Assembly: GCA_028864905.1 (NCBI GenBank)
Contig: JAGWLP010000003.1
Coordinates: 1-52,045, forward strand
Reading direction: 5' to 3'
Source: Gammaproteobacteria bacterium
Lineage (GTDB): Bacteria > Pseudomonadota > Gammaproteobacteria > Natronospirales > REEB76
Length of the DNA stretch: 52,045 nt
Both the position numbers and the translations under genes were made by a program. Under the pieces are notes generated by a model that was given only the letters and a program-made list of their open reading frames with translations, was not told the origin of the DNA and did not search any database. Each line of letters opens with the position of its first letter. Position 1 is the stretch's first letter. Shown here piece after piece: positions 38,000 through 46,582 of the stretch.

Positions 38000-38524
38000 T
38001 TAGAACGTGACCGTGACAGTAATGGTATCCTGATAGGAATTCGCCACGCTCGAAGGTGTCACGTTCTGACCACTGGGGATGGTACCGTACACGGTGAAAG
38101 GCTGCACGGTTGCGGCGCTGGCGCTGGTGTAGCTCTGGGTTGAAGTGCCGCCAGTGCTATCACCCCACACTGCGGTGTTGCCCGCGGTCGTGTAGAGCTG
38201 GTAGTTGAGCAGGTCGGTGGACGAGCCCGTGTCCTTCATCTTGCGCTGCGCCAAGGCGCCGTTCACCCCGCCGTTCAGCGCAATGGTGGCCACCGTCGTC
38301 TTGGTGCATTGCACGCTCACCGTCGAGGTACCGGTAGTGTTGGTGGCGGCCAGCGGATCGTAAGTGCCGAAGGCCAGAGCCGTGGCCGAAATATTGCACG
38401 ATTTGATGACGTTGGCCGACACCAGAAAGGTCGTGGTCTGTGGCGACGGACCTGCAAAGGCGCTGCCCATGGCCAGCAAGCCGGCCGCGCCGGTGAGCAT
38501 AAGAGTACGCAAGTGCTTAAACAT
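38000..38524 (-). CDS. major SCPU pilin (CsuA/B-like)
   Basis: Probable main rod subunit of the pilus, 174 residues. The ATG at 38524 has a strong GGAGAA ribosome site; an in-frame ATG at 38554 has none. Signal peptide to about residue 25 (MGSAFA). An N-terminal strand (TTFLVSANVIKSC) suited to donor-strand exchange is followed by LAFGTYDPLAATNTTGT, VQCTKTT, LNYQLYTTA, AVWGDSTGG and DTITVTVTF. First gene of the five-gene operon; a second A or B pilin as in Acinetobacter csu is not present next to it. Confidence 0.9.
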   Translation of the reverse strand: MFKHLRTLMLTGAAGLLAMGSAFAGPSPQTTTFLVSANVIKSCNISATALAFGTYDPLAATNTTGTSTVSVQCTKTTVATIALNGGVNGALAQRKMKDTGSSTDLLNYQLYTTAGNTAVWGDSTGGTSTQSYTSASAATVQPFTVYGTIPSGQNVTPSSVANSYQDTITVTVTF

Positions 38525-38813
38525 GACAGTTCTCCACAAGTAAATGATTGCCAAATTTCACTGGTGCAGCTGCCCGATTTCGCTAGTCGAAGGAGCGGGC
38601 TGCTGCACCGCGGGTATCCCTGAGATGCTCTCCGGTGAAACCCCGGGGGCTCTCGGAATTCCTCCTAACCTAGGCGAAGCAATCCTTGTGCCAAAGCCCG
38701 TATTACGGAGTACTCAAGCCTTGGCGAGCGAACCCGGATGGTGTTCCTTTATTTCAAAGTGACGCTGCGTGTCACTTTTGTGCAATCCGACAGCAGCGAT
38801 GTGACTTGCTGCG
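38525..38813 (-). ncRNA. candidate structured 5' leader of the pilus operon
   Basis: A predicted transcript from the promoter at 38820-38848 would carry about 289 untranslated bases before the main pilin gene. Three stem-loops are visible. SL1: AAAGTGAC/GTCACTTT (38756-38763 with 38771-38778). SL2: 8 bp with one G-U (38690-38697 with 38718-38725), enclosing CCGT/ACGG. SL3: GGTGCAGC plus GCCCG paired with CGGGC plus GCTGCACC (38563-38576 with 38596-38609), with one symmetric mismatch. Motifs of c-di-GMP riboswitches were looked for and not found. The structures are seen; regulation by the leader is inference. No gene is supported in the 375-base gap. Confidence 0.4.
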
Positions 38814-38819
38814 GTGCAG

Positions 38820-38848
38820 CTTTTACAGTGGAAAAGAATATATGTCAA
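38820..38848 (-). promoter_or_regulatory. sigma-70 promoter upstream of the pilus operon
   Basis: Minus-strand TTGACA (38843-38848, perfect -35), a 17-base spacer and TAAAAG (38820-38825, 4 of 6). It is 52 bases after the pyrD stop on the same strand, so it could add a separate start for the pilus genes. Confidence 0.55.
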
Positions 38849-38899
38849 ACAATATTTCGACTACGAACCGCCTGCGATTCATGAAGTTACGTTGGTTAT

Positions 38900-39880
38900 T
38901 TAACCTGCTGCACAGGATTGTATAGCGGCCCCGCCCGTGTCCAGGCGTCCCACAAGCTCGGCCACCCACTTGAACCCGTGTAGTCCAAGGTATTCGGCGA
39001 TGCCGGCGTTGAGCTTCTTGCAAACCAGGGGGTCATAGAACAGTGCCGTGCCCACACCCACCGCCGACGCCCCGGCAATCAGGAATTCCAGCGCATCGCG
39101 CACTGTGGTGATGCCACCCTGGCCGATGATCGGCACCCCGTGGGGTTTGGCGACCTGATAGACCTGTTGCACCTTGAGGAGCGCCAGGGGCTTGATGGCC
39201 GGGCCGGACAGGCCGCCCTGGAAGTTCCCGAGCGTCGGTTTGCGTGTCTGCGGGTCGATCGCCATGCCCGCGAAGGTGTTGATGGCAGCGAACGCGTCGG
39301 TTCCAGCCTCGATGCACCGCCGGGCGTTTTCCGCAATGTCCGTCTGGTTGGGCGAGAGCTTGGTGATCAGCGGCTTTTTCGTGACCCTGCGGCAGGCAGT
39401 CACCACGCGTGCGGACATCTCCGGGTCGTTGCCGAACTGCACGCCGCCTTCCTTCACGTTCGGGCAGGAGATGTTGATCTCGATGGCGTCTATCGGCGAA
39501 TCATCGAAGCGGCGTGTGACCTCGGCGTATTCTTCTACGGTCGAACCCGCGACGTTGGCGATGAATCGCGTCTCGCCAAAATCCAGCACCGGCAGGATTT
39601 TATTGACCACGTGATCCACGCCGGGATTCTGCAGGCCGATGGCGTTCAGCAGTCCGGACGGGGTTTCGAACAGGCGGTGCGGCGGGTTGCCGAGCCGCGG
39701 CTTGAGCGTGGTGCCCTTCAGGCACACTGCACCGGCGTCGCGGTTGGAGAAACCCGCAACGCGCGTATATTCTTCGCCGAAGCCCACGCAGCCGGACAGC
39801 AGCACCAGCGGTGAGTTGAATTTCAGACCGCAGAATTCGATTTTGAGTGAGTCTGGCAGAGTCTTTTGGCTATCGGGCAT
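38900..39880 (-). CDS. pyrD: dihydroorotate dehydrogenase, class 1B-type catalytic subunit
   Basis: FMN enzyme oxidising dihydroorotate to orotate in pyrimidine synthesis; 326 residues. It resembles the class 1B (PyrDB) catalytic subunit: SGCVGFGEEY near the N-terminus, ETPSGLLNAIGLQNPG, the catalytic Cys in NISCPNVKEGG, KLSPN, GGLSGPAIKP and the phosphate-binding GQGGITTVRDALEFL with AVGVGTALF. Class 1B enzymes normally work with an iron-sulfur/FAD subunit, PyrK, which is not encoded nearby. Most gammaproteobacteria have the membrane-bound class 2 enzyme. A related FMN enzyme of other substrate cannot be excluded. Confidence 0.85.
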   Translation of the reverse strand: MPDSQKTLPDSLKIEFCGLKFNSPLVLLSGCVGFGEEYTRVAGFSNRDAGAVCLKGTTLKPRLGNPPHRLFETPSGLLNAIGLQNPGVDHVVNKILPVLDFGETRFIANVAGSTVEEYAEVTRRFDDSPIDAIEINISCPNVKEGGVQFGNDPEMSARVVTACRRVTKKPLITKLSPNQTDIAENARRCIEAGTDAFAAINTFAGMAIDPQTRKPTLGNFQGGLSGPAIKPLALLKVQQVYQVAKPHGVPIIGQGGITTVRDALEFLIAGASAVGVGTALFYDPLVCKKLNAGIAEYLGLHGFKWVAELVGRLDTGGAAIQSCAAG

Positions 39881-39927
39881 GTCGGCTCCGGTTGTGCAGG
39901 CGCCACCCGTTGTTAGAGGACCCGCTC

Positions 39928-40392
39928 ATGCTGCATGTGGTTTTGTATCAGCCCGAAATACCGCCGAACACCGGCAATATCATACGCCTGTGTGCCAACG
40001 CGGGCGTCGCGTTGCATCTGGTTCATCCGCTCGGCTTCGAAATCACCGCGGCGCGTGTAAAACGCGCCGGACTGGACTACCGCGAGATGGCCAACGTGCG
40101 GGAACATGTGGACCTCGAGACTTGTATCAAGGACATCGCGCCCACACGATTATTTGCCGTTTCCACCCGGGGCCGGCAGCGTTACACGGACGTGCAATAC
40201 CAGGACGGCGACGCTTTCCTGTTTGGACCCGAAACCCGCGGTCTGCCGCAGCATCTCCTGGATTCACTGCTGCAAGAACGAGTGCTGCGCATTCCCATGC
40301 GTCCCGACAACCGCAGCCTGAATCTTTCCAACGCCGTGGCGGTGATTGTGTATGAAGCTTGGCGGCAGGCGGCTTTCGCTGGCGGCACGTGA
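39928..40392 (+). CDS. trmL: tRNA (cytidine(34)-2'-O)-methyltransferase
   Basis: SPOUT methyltransferase modifying the wobble base of two leucine tRNAs; 154 residues (E. coli 157). The start at 39928 gives MLHVVLYQPEIPPNTGNIIR; the frame is open upstream, overlapping pyrD antisense. The knotted SAM-binding C-terminus is clear: LFGPETRGLP, then LRIPMRPDNRSLNLSNAVA. It diverges from pyrD with only 47 bases between start codons. Confidence 0.95.
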   Translation: MLHVVLYQPEIPPNTGNIIRLCANAGVALHLVHPLGFEITAARVKRAGLDYREMANVREHVDLETCIKDIAPTRLFAVSTRGRQRYTDVQYQDGDAFLFGPETRGLPQHLLDSLLQERVLRIPMRPDNRSLNLSNAVAVIVYEAWRQAAFAGGT

Positions 40393-40548
40393 CTCGATCC
40401 GAGCCTCACGGTGCAGGAACGCTACCTGCGTGCAGTTCTCGCCGACGTGACTGCGGCCACCCACTGTGCAGCGGCCAGCCGACAGCAATTTACACCACAA
40501 TTCTTTTGTGCTAGTAAACCTGTGCGTTGAATGGAGGGGGCAAACTGG

Positions 40549-42885
40549 ATGCTACCCAGATGGTTTAAGCCGAAACCGGATAACGTCGGGCAGTACGCGG
40601 CCGGGCTGGTCGAGCAGAGCACCGACGGCGTATATGTGCGCGAGAGATCCGGCCGCATCCTGTATGCGAATGCAGCACTGTGCAAACTCAGCGGGTATAC
40701 GCGCGCAGAGTTGACCCGTATGCACGTGCGCGAGTTGTATGCTATTCCGGAGACGGAATTCCAGCGCCTTTTCGAAATCTCCAACAGTACCTTCCTGATT
40801 CGCGGCGAGCGGCAGCTGAAGTGCAAGGATGACCGCATGCTGCCAGTTGAAGTCAGGGCGCGGCCTTTTGGCGGTGACCAAATCAGCGCGGTGATACATG
40901 ACCTCAGCGAGCCCACGGAATTGGAAACCCAGCGGCGTCGCTCCGAGAACTTGTTTATCGTCATGGAAAGCGAGATTAACGATGTGCTGTTCAGTTTGGC
41001 GGTGGAACCGGGAGAACAGTATCGCTTTCAATTCGTTAACGCGGCCTTTTACCGTGCGACCGGCCTGGAGCCCAACGAAGTAATCGGCCGGCCTGTGCAA
41101 GCGGTCATTCCCGAGCCATCACTCAGCCAGGTTCTGATGCATTACCGCCAAGCCATCAGCGAGAAGCGCGCAGTGCGCTGGGATGAAATGTCCGAGTATC
41201 CCACGGGCATCAAGTATGGAGAGGTCGCGGTGACACCGGTATTCAGCTCCCAAGGCGTGTGCACAGAACTCGTGGGCCGGGTGCACGACATTACCGAACG
41301 CAAGCAGCACGAGCTGACGCTGGAACGACAGAAGAATCTGTATGCCATGCTGTCGCAGACCAATCAGGCGATCGTCCACCTGCATGATCGCGACGAACTA
41401 TTCCAAGCGGTATGCCGCACTGCCGTGCAGCATGGCCATCTGCAATTCGCCGCAGTCGCTCTATTAGATAGAAGTAACCGGCAATTGCGCGTAGCCGCCT
41501 TGTATGGATTGGACTCCGGTTACCTGCAGCTCGCACGGATTTATGCTGACCCGTCCGACACCCGCGGGCTTGGTCCACTGGGCGAAGCAGTGGTCAAAGA
41601 TCAACTGGTGATCAGCAACGATTTCTTGAACGACCCGCGTACCCGGGCACGTTGGCAGCTCGCACGTCAGACCGGAATTCGCGCTTGCGCCGCGTTCCCG
41701 ATTCACGAGGCCGGACAAATAATCGGGGCTCTTGGCCTGTACTCCAACGTGTCAGGTTATTTTGGCGAGGACGTGCTGCCGACGCTGAATGAAATGGCGG
41801 GAGACGTGTCCTTCGCCCTCGACAGTTACATACGCGAAGCTGAACACGCACGCCTGACATTGGAGAGAGATCAGGTATTCGCGCGCGTCGCGGACGGTTT
41901 TCTTGCGGTCGATCGCGACTGGAACCTTACCTATGTGAATACGGCAGCCGGCAAGATATTGAGTGGTGACCCGAAGGACTTGATCGGCAAGAATTTCTGG
42001 AGCCTGGTTCCGCAGGAAATCGGAAAGCAGCTCCGGCAGGCCTTCCAGATTTCCATGGTCCTGCAGCAGCCGGCGTCGCTGGAAGAATATTTTGATCCTT
42101 GGGGAAGCTGGTATGTCGTGAATACCTACCCTTCCCAGAGCGGGCTGACCGTGTATTTCCAGGATATCACTGCGCGCAAAAGCCTGCAGAAACAAGAGGA
42201 TGCCCACCGAGCGGAGATCGGGCGCATTTCGCAGCGATTGCTCGAGGCCCAGGAATCGGAGCGGCGCAACCTGGCACGTGAGTTGCATGACGAAGTCGGA
42301 CAATGCTTGAGCGTCATCAACATGAAACTGCGGGAGGCGGATGCGCTGACCACTGACGCGCCTGTTAAGCATCTGCATCAGGAAGCCTTGACCATCGTGA
42401 CCGAGCTGGATGAACAGATCGGACAAATGTCGCTAGACCTGCACCCCTCGGTGCTTGATGACCTGGGACTGTCGGCGGCGTTCCAGTGGTGCATTCGCAC
42501 TCGTTTGGGAAGCGGCGGCCATAAGGTCCACCTGGATATTGCGCCCCGGTTGCCACGGTTTTCCGAAAGCGCAGAGAGAACAGTCTTCCGGGTGTTTCAG
42601 GAGAGCGTAACCAACGCTTTGAAATACGCTGAGGCGACCCAAATCAATGTGAGGCTGGCCAGAGAGGAAGATGGCAAGTTGTCGTTGTCGGTCTCTGACA
42701 ACGGTTGCGGCTTTGATGTTGCTGCGGCCGTACAGGCTGCGCGAAACGGCAAGAGCCTCGGACTGGTAGGCATGCAGGAGCGCGCCCAGTTTTTGGGCGG
42801 GGAAGTTTCTATACATTCAGAGCCGGGCCATGGAACCACGGTGCAACTCGAATTGCCGAGCCAACCGCGGCCGACATCTGGGTAG
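40549..42885 (+). CDS. soluble PAS/GAF sensor histidine kinase
   Basis: Cytoplasmic kinase, 778 residues. The ATG at 40549 is preferred because GGAGGGGG lies eight bases upstream; an ATG at 40531 would add six residues. Numbered from 40549: PAS (about 14-120), PAS (about 135-250), GAF (about 265-430), PAS (about 435-545), then the HisKA_3 H box LARELHDEVGQ (His580) and HATPase with N box ESVTNALKYA, DNGCGFD and GLVGMQER. No membrane segment. The transmitter type matches the kinase at 28857-32144, and no second regulator gene is adjacent. Partner and signal are unknown. Confidence 0.9.
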   Translation: MLPRWFKPKPDNVGQYAAGLVEQSTDGVYVRERSGRILYANAALCKLSGYTRAELTRMHVRELYAIPETEFQRLFEISNSTFLIRGERQLKCKDDRMLPVEVRARPFGGDQISAVIHDLSEPTELETQRRRSENLFIVMESEINDVLFSLAVEPGEQYRFQFVNAAFYRATGLEPNEVIGRPVQAVIPEPSLSQVLMHYRQAISEKRAVRWDEMSEYPTGIKYGEVAVTPVFSSQGVCTELVGRVHDITERKQHELTLERQKNLYAMLSQTNQAIVHLHDRDELFQAVCRTAVQHGHLQFAAVALLDRSNRQLRVAALYGLDSGYLQLARIYADPSDTRGLGPLGEAVVKDQLVISNDFLNDPRTRARWQLARQTGIRACAAFPIHEAGQIIGALGLYSNVSGYFGEDVLPTLNEMAGDVSFALDSYIREAEHARLTLERDQVFARVADGFLAVDRDWNLTYVNTAAGKILSGDPKDLIGKNFWSLVPQEIGKQLRQAFQISMVLQQPASLEEYFDPWGSWYVVNTYPSQSGLTVYFQDITARKSLQKQEDAHRAEIGRISQRLLEAQESERRNLARELHDEVGQCLSVINMKLREADALTTDAPVKHLHQEALTIVTELDEQIGQMSLDLHPSVLDDLGLSAAFQWCIRTRLGSGGHKVHLDIAPRLPRFSESAERTVFRVFQESVTNALKYAEATQINVRLAREEDGKLSLSVSDNGCGFDVAAAVQAARNGKSLGLVGMQERAQFLGGEVSIHSEPGHGTTVQLELPSQPRPTSG

Positions 42886-42958
42886 TGCGATGCTCGAGTT
42901 CAAACCGCTGACGCAGTGCACGACCTGCGCCCGCTGAACGGCCGGCAGCGAGGATGAT

Positions 42959-43966
42959 TCAATTTTCCGATTTCAGCTCGCGTGCCATCAGCGCTTCGAC
43001 GGCCACGCGCGGCGGCAGGTGCTCGTGCAACACGCGGTACACCTGTTCGGTGATGGGCATGTCCACATTCAGGTGTTTGGCGAGCTTGTGCGTGGCCGCG
43101 GCCGCGGCCACACCTTCGACCACCTGACCGATTTCGGCCTCGGCGGATTGCCGGTCCAGCCCGCCGGCAAGTCTCAGGCCCAGGCGCCGGTTGCGCGACT
43201 GATCGTCGGTGCAGGTCAGCACCAGATCCCCCAGGCCGCTGAGCCCCTGAAAGGTCTCGGCGCGCGCGCCGAGTTTCAGGCCCAGCCGCGAGATTTCCGC
43301 CAGGCCGCGGGTAATCAAGGCAGCCCGCGCGTTGGCGCCGAACTTGAGCCCGTCGCTGATGCCGCAGGCAATGGCGCTGACATTCTTCACCGCACCGCCG
43401 ACCTCCACGCCGACAATGTCGCCGGCGGTATACACACGAAAACTTCTGCTGTGCAATGCTTCCGCCAGGTCCTGCGCAAAGCGCGCATCGTGCGACGCGA
43501 CAGTGACCGCGGTCGGCAGGCCCGCCGCCACTTCGCGCGCAAAGCTCGGGCCCGAAAGCGCCGCGAGCGGCGTGTCTTTGCCGAACAGCTCCGCTGCCAC
43601 CTGGTGCAGCAACTGACCGCTGTCGGGTTCAAAACCCTTGGTGGCCCATGCAAGCCGCAGGTTTTTGGGTTTGTGCGCGGCGAGGTGCTTGAGCGTGGCG
43701 CGGAACCCCTGGCTCGGGACTACCACCAGCACATCGTGCACGCTTGCGGCCAGGGCGCCGAGATCGGTTTCGACGCGCAGCGCGTCCGGGAACGCGAAGC
43801 CGGGCAGGAAACGCCGGTTGGCGCGCTCCGCGATTAGCGGCTTGAGTTCTTCCGGGAACGGCGACCACAGACGCACGGCGCGTGCGTTGCGCGCGAGCAG
43901 AATCGCGAGTGCGGTGCCCCAGGAACCGGCGCCAAGAATGCCGATGGGCGTGGCATCGCTCACCAC
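42959..43966 (-). CDS. gpsA: glycerol-3-phosphate dehydrogenase [NAD(P)+]
   Basis: Makes sn-glycerol 3-phosphate for phospholipids from dihydroxyacetone phosphate; 335 residues. The dinucleotide motif GAGSWGTA is at about 11-18. The active-site region has LSGPSFAREVA, then VGVEVGGAVKNVSAIACGI with the catalytic Lys. The start is GTG (43966), directly followed by another GTG (43963); either may be used. It follows secB after seven bases, as the last gene of a rhodanese-grxC-secB-gpsA unit. Confidence 0.97.
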   Translation of the reverse strand: MVSDATPIGILGAGSWGTALAILLARNARAVRLWSPFPEELKPLIAERANRRFLPGFAFPDALRVETDLGALAASVHDVLVVVPSQGFRATLKHLAAHKPKNLRLAWATKGFEPDSGQLLHQVAAELFGKDTPLAALSGPSFAREVAAGLPTAVTVASHDARFAQDLAEALHSRSFRVYTAGDIVGVEVGGAVKNVSAIACGISDGLKFGANARAALITRGLAEISRLGLKLGARAETFQGLSGLGDLVLTCTDDQSRNRRLGLRLAGGLDRQSAEAEIGQVVEGVAAAAATHKLAKHLNVDMPITEQVYRVLHEHLPPRVAVEALMARELKSEN

Positions 43967-43973
43967 GCGGCCC

Positions 43974-44489
43974 TCAGCCGGGGCCGTCCGCCGCGGATGT
44001 GGGCGCAGCGGCTGGCGAAGCGCCGGCCTGACTGAGACTTTGCATGTACACCAGATCGAAATTCACCGGCTGCAGCAACAGCGCGGGCATGCTGCCTTTT
44101 TGCACCAGATCGGAGACCGCTTCGCGTGCGTACGGGAACAGGATATTGGGGCAGTAGCTGCCGAGGATGGCGCCCAACTCCTGATCGTTGAAACCATGGA
44201 TGCTGAACAGCCCGGCCTGGTGTACTTCCACCAGGAACACGCTGCGGCTTTCGGCCTGCGCCTCGATGGTGATGGTGAGCACCACCTCGAAACTGTCGTC
44301 GCCGAGCTTGTTGGTGTCGGCACGCATGTTGACCTTGACCTCGGGGTTGAGCGGGGCGCTGAACACCGCCGGAGCCCGGGGCGATTCAAACGAGCAATCC
44401 TTCATGTAGATGCGCTGCAGCACCACATGCTGGGCAGCGTCCTGGCCGTTGCCGGAGGCGACAGGTTGGGATTCGGTATTTTCGGACAT
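43974..44489 (-). CDS. secB: protein-export chaperone SecB
   Basis: Tetrameric cytosolic chaperone delivering unfolded precursors to SecA; 171 residues, slightly longer than E. coli (155) because of an N-terminal Gln/Ser-rich stretch and a C-terminal Ala-rich tail. Core motifs: QRIYMKDCSFESP, NPEVKVN, VFLVEVHQAGLF, then ILFPYAREAVSDLV and LQPVNFDLVY. Between grxC and gpsA, the conserved order. Confidence 0.97.
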   Translation of the reverse strand: MSENTESQPVASGNGQDAAQHVVLQRIYMKDCSFESPRAPAVFSAPLNPEVKVNMRADTNKLGDDSFEVVLTITIEAQAESRSVFLVEVHQAGLFSIHGFNDQELGAILGSYCPNILFPYAREAVSDLVQKGSMPALLLQPVNFDLVYMQSLSQAGASPAAAPTSAADGPG

Positions 44490-44524
44490 GCGGATTCCTT
44501 TGTTATATACGGGATTGCGAAGTT

Positions 44525-44782
44525 TCAGTCGGCCAGCAGACGATCCAGACCGCCACGACGCTCAAGCGCGTACAGTTCGTCGAAGCCGCCAACATGCCGG
44601 TCGCCGATGAAAATCTGCGGCACGCTGCGCCGCCCGCCGCTTTTCTGCTGCATTTCGACGCGACGGGCCGGTTCCTGGTCCACCAGATATTCGGTATACG
44701 CGATGTGCTTGGATTGCAGCAGCGCCTTGGCGCGCATGCAGTACGGGCAAACGCGCGTGCTGTATACGGTCACCGCTTGCAT
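44525..44782 (-). CDS. grxC: glutaredoxin 3
   Basis: Small thiol-disulfide oxidoreductase, 85 residues, with the dithiol active site CPYC at residues 12-15, the cis-Pro in SVPQIFI and GGFDEL near the C-terminus for glutathione binding. It is 35 bases before secB and four bases after the rhodanese gene stop. Confidence 0.96.
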   Translation of the reverse strand: MQAVTVYSTRVCPYCMRAKALLQSKHIAYTEYLVDQEPARRVEMQQKSGGRRSVPQIFIGDRHVGGFDELYALERRGGLDRLLAD

Positions 44783-44786
44783 GCGC

Positions 44787-45218
44787 TCAACTCCGCTCGC
44801 CGCGTTCCAGCGGCAGGTGTTCGCTTTGCCAGGCCTTGATGCCGCCCTTCAGGGTGTGCACCGCCTTGAAACCGCGTTTGATGAGTGTGGCGGCGGCTTT
44901 CTGGCTGGTTTGGCCGCTGTCGCAGCAGACGATTACAGGTTGCTCCTTGAATTTGTCCAGTTCCGCGATGCGCGTGTCCAGCTCCGCCACCGGAATGTTG
45001 CGCGCCCCGATTACGTGGCCGCCGCCGAATTCCGTGTGTGGACGGATATCCAGCACCGCCGCACCCTTGTTGATGAGCAGCACGCTCTCCGCCGGGCGCA
45101 GCTCGCGATACTTGCGCAGGCGCCGCAGCAACTCATCGCCGATGAACAGCAGGATGATGATGACGGCTGCGGCGATGAGATAGGGGTGATGGCGGATGAA
45201 TTCAAGCAGGCGCGGCAT
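44787..45218 (-). CDS. membrane-anchored rhodanese-like protein (YibN family)
   Basis: 143 residues: an N-terminal membrane helix (about 10-27, YLIAAAVIIILLFIG) followed by a single rhodanese domain (about 38-137) with VLDIRPHTEF and the catalytic loop CCDSGQTS. Resembles E. coli YibN, whose gene has the same neighbours (secB, grxC, gpsA). Sulfur transfer is the family activity; the physiological role is unclear. A TATACT -10-like box is present at 45248-45253 on the minus strand. Confidence 0.92.
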   Translation of the reverse strand: MPRLLEFIRHHPYLIAAAVIIILLFIGDELLRRLRKYRELRPAESVLLINKGAAVLDIRPHTEFGGGHVIGARNIPVAELDTRIAELDKFKEQPVIVCCDSGQTSQKAAATLIKRGFKAVHTLKGGIKAWQSEHLPLERGERS

Positions 45219-45272
45219 GCACGAATCTGGGCAGCAAACGGGCGCGTAGTATAGCAGCCGACCTGCAAGCCT

Positions 45273-45300
45273 TTGAGCGGCCGGAAGAATCTCCTAGAAT
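45273..45300 (+). promoter_or_regulatory. candidate sigma-70 promoter of envC
   Basis: TTGAGC (45273-45278), a 16-base spacer and TAGAAT (45295-45300), 27 bases before the envC start; 4/6 and 5/6 matches. Confidence 0.5.
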
Positions 45301-45326
45301 CTACGCACCTCCGCCGGAATCGAGAA

Positions 45327-46514
45327 ATGCCCGCCTCCCCGCCGCCGGCTTCACCGCGTGCTTTTTGGTTGCTGCTCAGCGCATTGCTGCTGATGGGTAC
45401 GGTCCAGGCCGCCGGCAATGACCAGACCGCCGCCCAGCAAGCACAGCTCCAGCAACTGCGCGCGCGCATCGCGGGCGTGCAGGCCAAGCTGGATCACGAG
45501 GTCCGCAAGCGTGGTCAGGTGCAGGGGCAGTTGCGCGCCACAGAAAACCGGATTGCGCAACTCAGCGCCGGCCTACGGCGCCTGGATGATTCCGTGGCAC
45601 GCGCGCAGGCGCGGCTCGACAGCCTGCAGCGCCAGCAACAACAGCAACAGAAACGGCTGGATCAGCAAAAGCAGGCGTTGGCGGCGCAGTTGCGCGCAGC
45701 GTACATGCGGGGCCAGGACTCGCAACTGAAATTGCTGCTGAATGCCGAGGATCCGGCCAGCATCGAACGGCTGCTGGCGTATTTCCAGTATTTCAACCAG
45801 GCCCGCGCGCAGCGCATCCAGGCGGTGCACGCGCAACTTGCGACACTCGCAGACATCAACGCGCAAGTGCGACAGCAGCTTCAGCAGCTCACGGGGTTGC
45901 GCACGCAGCGCGCCGCGGCGCTGGCACAGGTGAAACAGGAGCGCAGTACGCGGCACCAAACGCTAGCCGCGCTGAATGCCAGCATCCACAGCCGCAGCCA
46001 GCGGCTTGTGCGCATGCGTGAGGACGAACGTTCACTGCAGGACTTGATCACGAACCTGCAGCAGACACTGGCTGACATTCCCGCCGATCTTGAAGGCCAT
46101 CACCGCTTTGCAAGCCTGCGCGGGCGGCTGCCCTGGCCGGTAAACGGCAAGCTCATCCAGGATTTTGGCGCGCCGATTGCCGGCGGCCGGTTGCGCGCGC
46201 AGGGCGACCTGATTGTCGCACCCATGGGCACGCCGGTGCACGCGGTCGCCTATGGGCGCGTGGTGTTTGCCGACTGGTTGCCGCATTTCGGCCTGCTGGT
46301 GATCGTGGATCATGGCGACGGATATCTCAGCATCTATGCGCACAATCAGAGCGTATACGTGCAGGTCGGGGACTGGGTGAACATGGGGGAGACCGTGGCG
46401 ACGCTCGGCGACAGCGGCGGCCAGAACCAGCCGGCGTTGTATTTCGAAATCCGTCACCGCAATGTTGCGCTCAGTCCGCGCGACTGGTGTCACGGCCGTC
46501 TGCCGCGCGGCTGA
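45327..46514 (+). CDS. envC: murein hydrolase activator EnvC
   Basis: Periplasmic activator of AmiA/AmiB amidases in daughter-cell separation; 395 residues from the ATG at 45327 (the longer frame from 45273 begins inside the promoter). Signal peptide to about residue 28, then a Gln/Arg-rich coiled coil (about 35-250). The C-terminal LytM/M23 domain (about 270-390) has GRLRAQGDLIVAP where active peptidases have the zinc-binding His-x3-Asp, so it is degenerate, as expected for EnvC. ctpA and yibQ follow. Confidence 0.94.
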   Translation: MPASPPPASPRAFWLLLSALLLMGTVQAAGNDQTAAQQAQLQQLRARIAGVQAKLDHEVRKRGQVQGQLRATENRIAQLSAGLRRLDDSVARAQARLDSLQRQQQQQQKRLDQQKQALAAQLRAAYMRGQDSQLKLLLNAEDPASIERLLAYFQYFNQARAQRIQAVHAQLATLADINAQVRQQLQQLTGLRTQRAAALAQVKQERSTRHQTLAALNASIHSRSQRLVRMREDERSLQDLITNLQQTLADIPADLEGHHRFASLRGRLPWPVNGKLIQDFGAPIAGGRLRAQGDLIVAPMGTPVHAVAYGRVVFADWLPHFGLLVIVDHGDGYLSIYAHNQSVYVQVGDWVNMGETVATLGDSGGQNQPALYFEIRHRNVALSPRDWCHGRLPRG

Positions 46515-46582
46515 AGCACGCCGCACGCGTCATGCTATCTTGATTGCGTTTCCCCGCAGGCTGTAACGGCCGGAGATTTCCC

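Noticed and set aside
38525..38820. c-di-GMP (GEMM) riboswitch in the pilus leader
   Set aside because: The conserved GEMM core sequences could not be found; only generic stem-loops are present.
38842..38925. Plus-strand 27-residue ORF with a weak GGAAAA site
   Set aside because: It overlaps the pyrD 3' end antisense and the pilus promoter, and resembles no family; probably chance.
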